Source of the DNA: Frigoribacterium sp. CG_9.8
GTDB taxonomy: Bacteria > Actinomycetota > Actinomycetes > Actinomycetales > Microbacteriaceae
Reading direction: 5' to 3'
Assembly: GCF_015751965.1 (NCBI RefSeq)
Contig: NZ_JADOVH010000003.1
Coordinates: 124,001-188,000, forward strand
DNA: 64,000 nt
Part shown: piece by piece, positions 60,109-64,000 of the stretch
Numbering within the stretch: position 1 is the first letter of the stretch
Layout: every line of letters begins with the position of its first letter
Notes under the pieces: generated by a model
Seen by the model: the letters and a program-made list of their open reading frames with translations, nothing else
The model's database searches: none
What the model was told of the DNA's origin: nothing
Translations under genes and position numbers: made by a program

Positions 60109-61341
60109 ATGTCCGATTACACTCCCGTGGCCGCCGGTACCGGCGCTCGCGCACGCATCCAGAGGGGTGGTGCATTCCTTGCCGGAATGATCATGCCGAA
60201 CCTCGGGGCTTTCATCGCCTGGGGCCTGGTCACGGCCCTGTTCATCCCCAACGGTTGGGTCAACGAGATCGCCCGGGCGACCGGTGCGGTGGCGAAGGAC
60301 GGCGTAGTTCCCTTCGCGGGACAAGCGTCGAGCATCGTTGGCCCGATCATCGTGTTCCTGCTCCCGATCCTCATCGGATACACCGGTGGTCGCACGGTTC
60401 ATGGTCAGCGTGGTGCTGTTGTCGGTGCGATCGCCACAATCGGTGTCATCGTGTCGCCGCTCGCACTCGGTCTCGCCGCTTCCGGCGGCACACCGCCGAA
60501 GTCGATCGCCGAGCTCGGTCCGCAGTTCCTCGGCGCCCTCATCATCGGCCCGCTCGCAGCACTCCTGCTCAAGTGGATCGACAGCATGATCGATGGAAAG
60601 CTTCGCGGCGGTTTCGAAATGCTGGTGGATAACTTCACCTCCGGCATAGTTGGTGGCTTCGCGGCTCTCGTCGGTGTGTTCGCTCTCGGACCTGCAGTCT
60701 TCTGGCTCACCACCGTGTTCGCGAACTTTGTGGATGCGCTGATCAATGCAAAGCTACTTCCTCTCGCGTCGATCATCATCGAACCGGCGAAGATCCTGTT
60801 CCTCAACAACGCGATCGGAAACGGCGTTCTCGTTCCACTCGCCGCAAAGCAGGCAGCGGGACCGGACGGCAAGTCGATCCTCTTCATGCTCGAGTCGAAC
60901 CCCGGCCCCGGCCTCGGCATCCTCGTTGCGATGATGCTCTTTGGACCGATCGCCATCCGCGCGACCGTGCCCGCCGCGATCGTCGTGCAGTTCCTCGGAG
61001 GAATCCACGAAATCTACTTCCCCTATGTGCTCATGAAGCCGATCCTGCTCATTGGCGCCATCGCCGGTGGAGCATCCGGTGTCCTCATGTTCAGCCTGTT
61101 CAACGACGGACTGCTTGCACCCGCGTCTCCGGGGAGTATTTTTGCGTACATCCTCGTGGCGTACCCGGGTGATCTGCCGACAATCCTGCTCGGGATCCTG
61201 GTCTCCGCAGGCGTAGCGTTCATCGTGAGTGCCCTCCTCCTGGGCTTCGGTCGCAATCAGAACAGCGGCCTCGACCTCGAAGCCGCACGGGAGCAGAGCG
61301 CACGCAACAAAAACAAGCCGGCGACCGCACCCGTCGCCTGA
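60109..61341 (+). CDS. PTS mannitol-type transporter, IIC subunit
   Basis: 410-residue membrane channel of the mannitol (MtlA) class. Conserved blocks include GGAFLAGMIMPNLGAFIAWGL, the substrate-site region LFLNNAIGNGVLVPLA and GGIHEIYFPYVLMKP. It carries no fused IIB or IIA domain, unlike E. coli MtlA; these follow as separate genes. A ribosome binding site AAAGGAG precedes the ATG. The C-terminal tail is Asn/Lys/Ala-rich and cytoplasmic. Mannitol is the default substrate; other polyols are imported by the same class. Confidence 0.92.
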   Translation: MSDYTPVAAGTGARARIQRGGAFLAGMIMPNLGAFIAWGLVTALFIPNGWVNEIARATGAVAKDGVVPFAGQASSIVGPIIVFLLPILIGYTGGRTVHGQRGAVVGAIATIGVIVSPLALGLAASGGTPPKSIAELGPQFLGALIIGPLAALLLKWIDSMIDGKLRGGFEMLVDNFTSGIVGGFAALVGVFALGPAVFWLTTVFANFVDALINAKLLPLASIIIEPAKILFLNNAIGNGVLVPLAAKQAAGPDGKSILFMLESNPGPGLGILVAMMLFGPIAIRATVPAAIVVQFLGGIHEIYFPYVLMKPILLIGAIAGGASGVLMFSLFNDGLLAPASPGSIFAYILVAYPGDLPTILLGILVSAGVAFIVSALLLGFGRNQNSGLDLEAAREQSARNKNKPATAPVA

Positions 61342-61372
61342 CCCGCTGCACAACAATCAAGGAGAATCTGAA

Positions 61373-61681
61373 ATGGCAACCATCGACGGATCCAGCATCA
61401 AAAAGCTGATCGTTGCGTGTGACGCGGGAATGGGCAGCAGTGTGATGCTGGCCTCGACGCTCAAGAAGCAACTCGCCAAGAACGGGGTGACGGTGGAGCA
61501 TTCCCCCGTTGCCTCGATCCCGAGCGACGCCGACCTGGTGTTCACCCACACGGGACTGGCTGACCGCGCACGGCACACCGTGCCTGACGTCCCGGTTGTG
61601 CCATTCCAGCTCTTCCTCGGTGATCCCGCCGTTGCCAAGATCGTCAAAGCCATTCAAAATGGCGAGACTTTCGAGGCGTAG
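61373..61681 (+). CDS. PTS mannitol-type IIB subunit
   Basis: 102-residue phosphocarrier. The phosphorylated Cys is C16 in LIVACDAGMGSSVMLA, the mannitol-type P-loop. Ending VKAIQNGETFEA is unlike neighbouring PTS classes. The ATG follows AAGGAGAAT. It lies 31 bases after the IIC gene. Confidence 0.92.
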   Translation: MATIDGSSIKKLIVACDAGMGSSVMLASTLKKQLAKNGVTVEHSPVASIPSDADLVFTHTGLADRARHTVPDVPVVPFQLFLGDPAVAKIVKAIQNGETFEA

Positions 61682-61696
61682 AAAGAGGTAGTGAGA

Positions 61697-62170
61697 ATGA
61701 GTAATGAAACCGACCCGACACCCGCGTCCCTGTCAGCCTTACTGGCTGAAACATCTATCAGGCTCGATCTCACAGCGAGCAACAAGGAAGATGCGATCAG
61801 GCAGACCGGAGCGGCTCTGTTGGAGGCTGGCGCGATAGATGCGTCGTACACTAACGCGATGCTGGAGCGGGAGCGGTCGGTTTCAACCTTCGTCGGGGAG
61901 GGTGTCGCGATTCCGCACGGCACCCTCTCGGGCAAGGATTCGGTCATCAATGATGCCCTTGTCGTTCTCCGCTTCCCGGATGGTGTGGATTGGGATGGCA
62001 ACGATGTGCGCGTGTGCGTCGGGATCGCGGCGCGCGGCAACGGGCATATCGCTCTTCTGTCCCAGCTCGCCACTGTGCTCCTCGATCCGGACAGGGCGGC
62101 GGCGCTTCGTGCTGCAACGACCAGTTCACTGGTCTACGAGCTCCTCACTCCCGATCCGGAAGACGAGTAG
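61697..62170 (+). CDS. mtlF: PTS mannitol-type IIA subunit
   Basis: 157 residues of the PTS_EIIA_2 family. The phosphorylated His is H74 in GEGVAIPHGTLSGK; NKEDAIRQTGAALLEAGAI and YTNAMLERERSVSTF are family blocks. The ATG at 61697 stands 8 bases after AGAGG and is preferred to a GTG two codons earlier, which would abut the ribosome binding site. It receives phosphate from HPr encoded in the same operon. Confidence 0.92.
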   Translation: MSNETDPTPASLSALLAETSIRLDLTASNKEDAIRQTGAALLEAGAIDASYTNAMLERERSVSTFVGEGVAIPHGTLSGKDSVINDALVVLRFPDGVDWDGNDVRVCVGIAARGNGHIALLSQLATVLLDPDRAAALRAATTSSLVYELLTPDPEDE

Positions 62171-62176
62171 AGGCGC

Positions 62177-63217
62177 GTGAAGGTGGCACGGTTCTATGCG
62201 CCAGGCGACATCCGACTCGAAGAGATTGCTGAACCGCAGGCCTCTGCGGGGGAAGTCAAGATCCGAGTGCGCAACTGTTCCACCTGCGGAACAGATGTCA
62301 AGATCTCCCGGTCTGGTCATCCGAATATGACTCCGCCCCAAGTGATGGGCCATGAGATCGCCGGCGAAATCGTCGATGTTGGTCACGGTGTCGAGGGATG
62401 GATGGTGGGGGATCGGGTACAGGTCATCGCCGCGATTCCCGATGGCACCTGTGCCGACTGCCTGGCTGATCGTCCGACGGTCTGCGCTCATCAGCTTTCT
62501 CTGGGCTATCAGTTCCCCGGTGGATTCGCCGAGTTCATGATCGTGCCGCGTGAGGTCTTGAAAGTGGGTGGCCTCAACCGCATTCCGGATGGGCTCGGAT
62601 TTGCCGAAGCGAGTCTTGCGGAACCACTCGCCTGCGTGCTCAATGGCCAGGAACTCGCGCGGGTCGGTGACGGAGATGTGGTCGTGGTCGTCGGATCCGG
62701 CCCCATTGGCTGCCTTCATGTGCGTCTGGCCAGGGCTCGAGGTGCGGCGATGATCATCCTCGTCGATCTCAACGCCGAGCGGCTGAAGAAGGCCGCCGAC
62801 CTCGTGCTGCCAGACCTCGCCATCGCGTCCGAAACTAGCGATCCCGTCGCGGCAGTGCTCGAGGCCACAGGCGGGCGGGGAGCGGATGTCGTGATCACCG
62901 CCGCAGCGTCCGGAGCGGCCCAGGAACAGGGGCTTCTGATGCTTGCCCGACGCGGTCGACTCAGCCTGTTCGGCGGACTGCCAAAGGACCACCCCACCAT
63001 CACTGTCGACTCGAATCTTGTGCATTACCGCGAACTCACGATCGTGGGAGTGAACGGTTCAAGCCCTGTACAGAACAAGATGGCACTCGAGCTGATCGCA
63101 TCCGGTGCCGTGCCGGTGGGGGATCTCATCACCCATCGATTACCCCTCGACGACGTGCTTGAAGCGATCGAGATTGTCGCCCGCGGCGATGGCATCAAGG
63201 TCACGATCGAACCCTGA
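62177..63217 (+). CDS. Zinc-dependent polyol (phosphate) dehydrogenase, MDR family
   Basis: 346 residues of the sorbitol/iditol dehydrogenase branch. Catalytic zinc ligands are C37 in CSTCGTD and H59-E60 in VMGHEIAGE; the NAD(H) loop is VVVGSGPIGCLH. The structural zinc lobe has C92, C95 and C103 but Asp89 stands where the first Cys is usual. Next to PTS genes it should oxidise the phosphorylated polyol, as GatD and arabitol-phosphate dehydrogenase do. Classic mannitol-1-phosphate dehydrogenase (MtlD) belongs to another family and is absent. Confidence 0.85.
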   Translation: MKVARFYAPGDIRLEEIAEPQASAGEVKIRVRNCSTCGTDVKISRSGHPNMTPPQVMGHEIAGEIVDVGHGVEGWMVGDRVQVIAAIPDGTCADCLADRPTVCAHQLSLGYQFPGGFAEFMIVPREVLKVGGLNRIPDGLGFAEASLAEPLACVLNGQELARVGDGDVVVVVGSGPIGCLHVRLARARGAAMIILVDLNAERLKKAADLVLPDLAIASETSDPVAAVLEATGGRGADVVITAAASGAAQEQGLLMLARRGRLSLFGGLPKDHPTITVDSNLVHYRELTIVGVNGSSPVQNKMALELIASGAVPVGDLITHRLPLDDVLEAIEIVARGDGIKVTIEP

Positions 63218-63265
63218 ACCGTTACCCACCGTTCCACTCAACAACCAAATATCTAGGAGTCACCA

Positions 63266-63535
63266 ATGTCTGAACGTACCGTCGCCGTCGCCTCGAGCGT
63301 CGGACTTCACGCCCGGCCTGCATCACTGTTCAGCCAGGCTGCCGCGAAGGTCGGAGTGCCGGTAACACTCACGAGTGCGGCGGGAAAAACAGTGAATGCG
63401 GCAAGCATCCTCGGCGTGCTCTCTCTCGGAATCGGTCACGGTGACGTCGTCACCCTCGCGGCGGATGGGGATGAGGCCGACACCGCCCTCGACGCACTCG
63501 CTGAGCTCCTGAATACCGATTTGGATAAGGACTGA
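63266..63535 (+). CDS. ptsH: Phosphocarrier protein HPr
   Basis: 89-residue PTS phosphocarrier. The active His is H15 in GLHARPASLF and the regulatory Ser is S47 in NAASILGVLSLG. An AGGAG ribosome binding site lies 6 bases before the ATG. It is the last gene of the operon; enzyme I (ptsI) is not in the window. A local HPr suggests the operon supplies the cell's HPr or a dedicated one. Confidence 0.96.
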   Translation: MSERTVAVASSVGLHARPASLFSQAAAKVGVPVTLTSAAGKTVNAASILGVLSLGIGHGDVVTLAADGDEADTALDALAELLNTDLDKD

Positions 63536-63598
63536 CCCTACGCTGAGCCTCATGGTTCGAGCGGGTGAGTGATTCCTCCGCGCGGCGACCGACTGTTC

Positions 63599-63604
63599 TA
63601 GGCT
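63599..63604 (+). promoter_or_regulatory. -10 element of a leaderless promoter for the DUF885 gene
   Basis: TAGGCT ends 6 bases before the ATG, the same hexamer and spacing as at aroQ. No ribosome binding site. Confidence 0.6.
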
Positions 63605-63610
63605 CGGGTA

Positions 63611-64000
63611 ATGACTGACACCGACCAGGCCCACGAGGCCCGTCCCACCACCGCCATCGACGCAATCGCCGAGACCTGGGTGGATACCGAACTAGATCTC
63701 TTCCCCGAATACCGCGTGTATCTCGGGCGGGTGGGACACGAGGGGGAGTATTCCGACTACTCGCCAGAGGGTTCCGAGCGGGTGATCTCGGAGGTAAGGA
63801 AGACCCTCGCGAATATCCACGCGGCCACGCCTGTGGACGCGGTGGACGAAGTGACCAAAATGGACCTGAGCCGTGAACTTCAGCTTCAGATCGACAAACA
63901 TGAGGCCGGATTCGATCAGCGGGATCTCAACGTCATTGCCTCCGCACCCCAGAGCATGCGTGATATTTTCGACCTGATGCCGACGGATTCCGAGGAGGAT
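63611..64000 (+). CDS. DUF885 family protein, 5' part (runs off the window)
   Basis: 130 codons open to the window edge without a stop. The opening TAIDAIAETWVDTELDLFPEYRVYLGR and the following acidic stretch match the N-terminus of DUF885 proteins, about 550-residue enzymes thought to be metal-dependent carboxypeptidase-like hydrolases. MDLSRELQLQIDKHEAGFD also fits. The start is fixed by a leaderless promoter hexamer. Activity cannot be judged because the active-site region is outside. Confidence 0.85.
   Translation, partial: MTDTDQAHEARPTTAIDAIAETWVDTELDLFPEYRVYLGRVGHEGEYSDYSPEGSERVISEVRKTLANIHAATPVDAVDEVTKMDLSRELQLQIDKHEAGFDQRDLNVIASAPQSMRDIFDLMPTDSEED

Overview
The window is one continuous stretch of a high-GC actinobacterial chromosome, most probably from the family Microbacteriaceae (order Micrococcales). 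The evidence is the dense, mostly co-directional layout, frequent GTG/TTG starts, 1-, 4- and 8-base gene overlaps, and several actinobacterial markers: an mIHF-type domain, a primosomal protein PriA without helicase motifs, a PdtaR-type REC-ANTAR regulator, a Trp-operon membrane protein, an HGxxPAAW-type small membrane protein, and a carB-pyrF-gmk-rpoZ-coaBC-metK-priA-fmt-rsmB-rpe order. The family-level call is inference. No insertion sequence, prophage, CRISPR array or rRNA was seen, and no stretch longer than about 210 bases lacks a gene.

Layout. 1-8.9 kb: the 3' part of alaS, ruvX and mltG, then the shikimate genes aroE, aroC, aroK, aroB and aroQ, then efp and nusB. 9.0-11.9 kb: a sulfonate/nitrate/taurine-type ABC transporter (ATPase, lipoprotein, permease) placed between nusB and the pyr genes. 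12.0-20.8 kb: the pyrimidine operon pyrR-pyrB-pyrC-(membrane protein)-carA-carB-pyrF, with a likely PyrR-binding RNA element over the pyrR ribosome binding site. 20.8-30.0 kb: an mIHF-guanylate kinase fusion, rpoZ, coaBC, metK, priA, fmt, rsmB, rpe and an FKBP. 30.0-35.6 kb: a molybdenum-cofactor block with moeA and a mobA-DUF6457 fusion on the minus strand, and fdhD and an FdhF/YdeP-type oxidoreductase on the plus strand. 35.6-44.4 kb: hisE-hisG-hisF-hisI running into trpE, two small membrane proteins, trpC-trpB-trpA and lgt. 44.5-52.1 kb: gltB-gltD and pyk. 52.2-55.5 kb: a small unknown protein, a degenerate FHA-domain protein, a methyltransferase, tRNA-Leu(CAA), a PdtaR-type regulator and a hotdog thioesterase. 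55.5-58.2 kb: polA. 58.3-63.5 kb: a PTS operon (DeoR-type regulator, 1-phosphofructokinase-like kinase, separate mannitol-type IIC, IIB and IIA, a zinc-dependent polyol dehydrogenase, HPr). The window ends inside a DUF885 gene.

How the genes work together. The first two-thirds is core metabolism: chorismate supply (aro), its use for tryptophan (trp), histidine, UMP and GMP/GDP, glutamate from GOGAT, SAM from MetK and UTP-linked regulation by PyrR. The molybdenum block makes and sulfurates a bis-MGD cofactor for the one oxidoreductase beside it. The PTS block is the clearest accessory system. It imports and phosphorylates a polyol, oxidises the polyol phosphate, rephosphorylates the ketose phosphate, and carries its own HPr and a regulator with a strong promoter and palindromic operator.

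A repeated promoter pattern stands out. Hexamers of the type TAGGCT, TAGGGT, TAAGCT or TAACCT lie 6-7 bases before the start codon of aroQ, rpe, mobA, hisE, the PdtaR-type regulator, polA and the DUF885 gene, and probably aroC and fdhD. These predict leaderless mRNAs. All functional statements rest on reading motifs and gene order; no database search was run.
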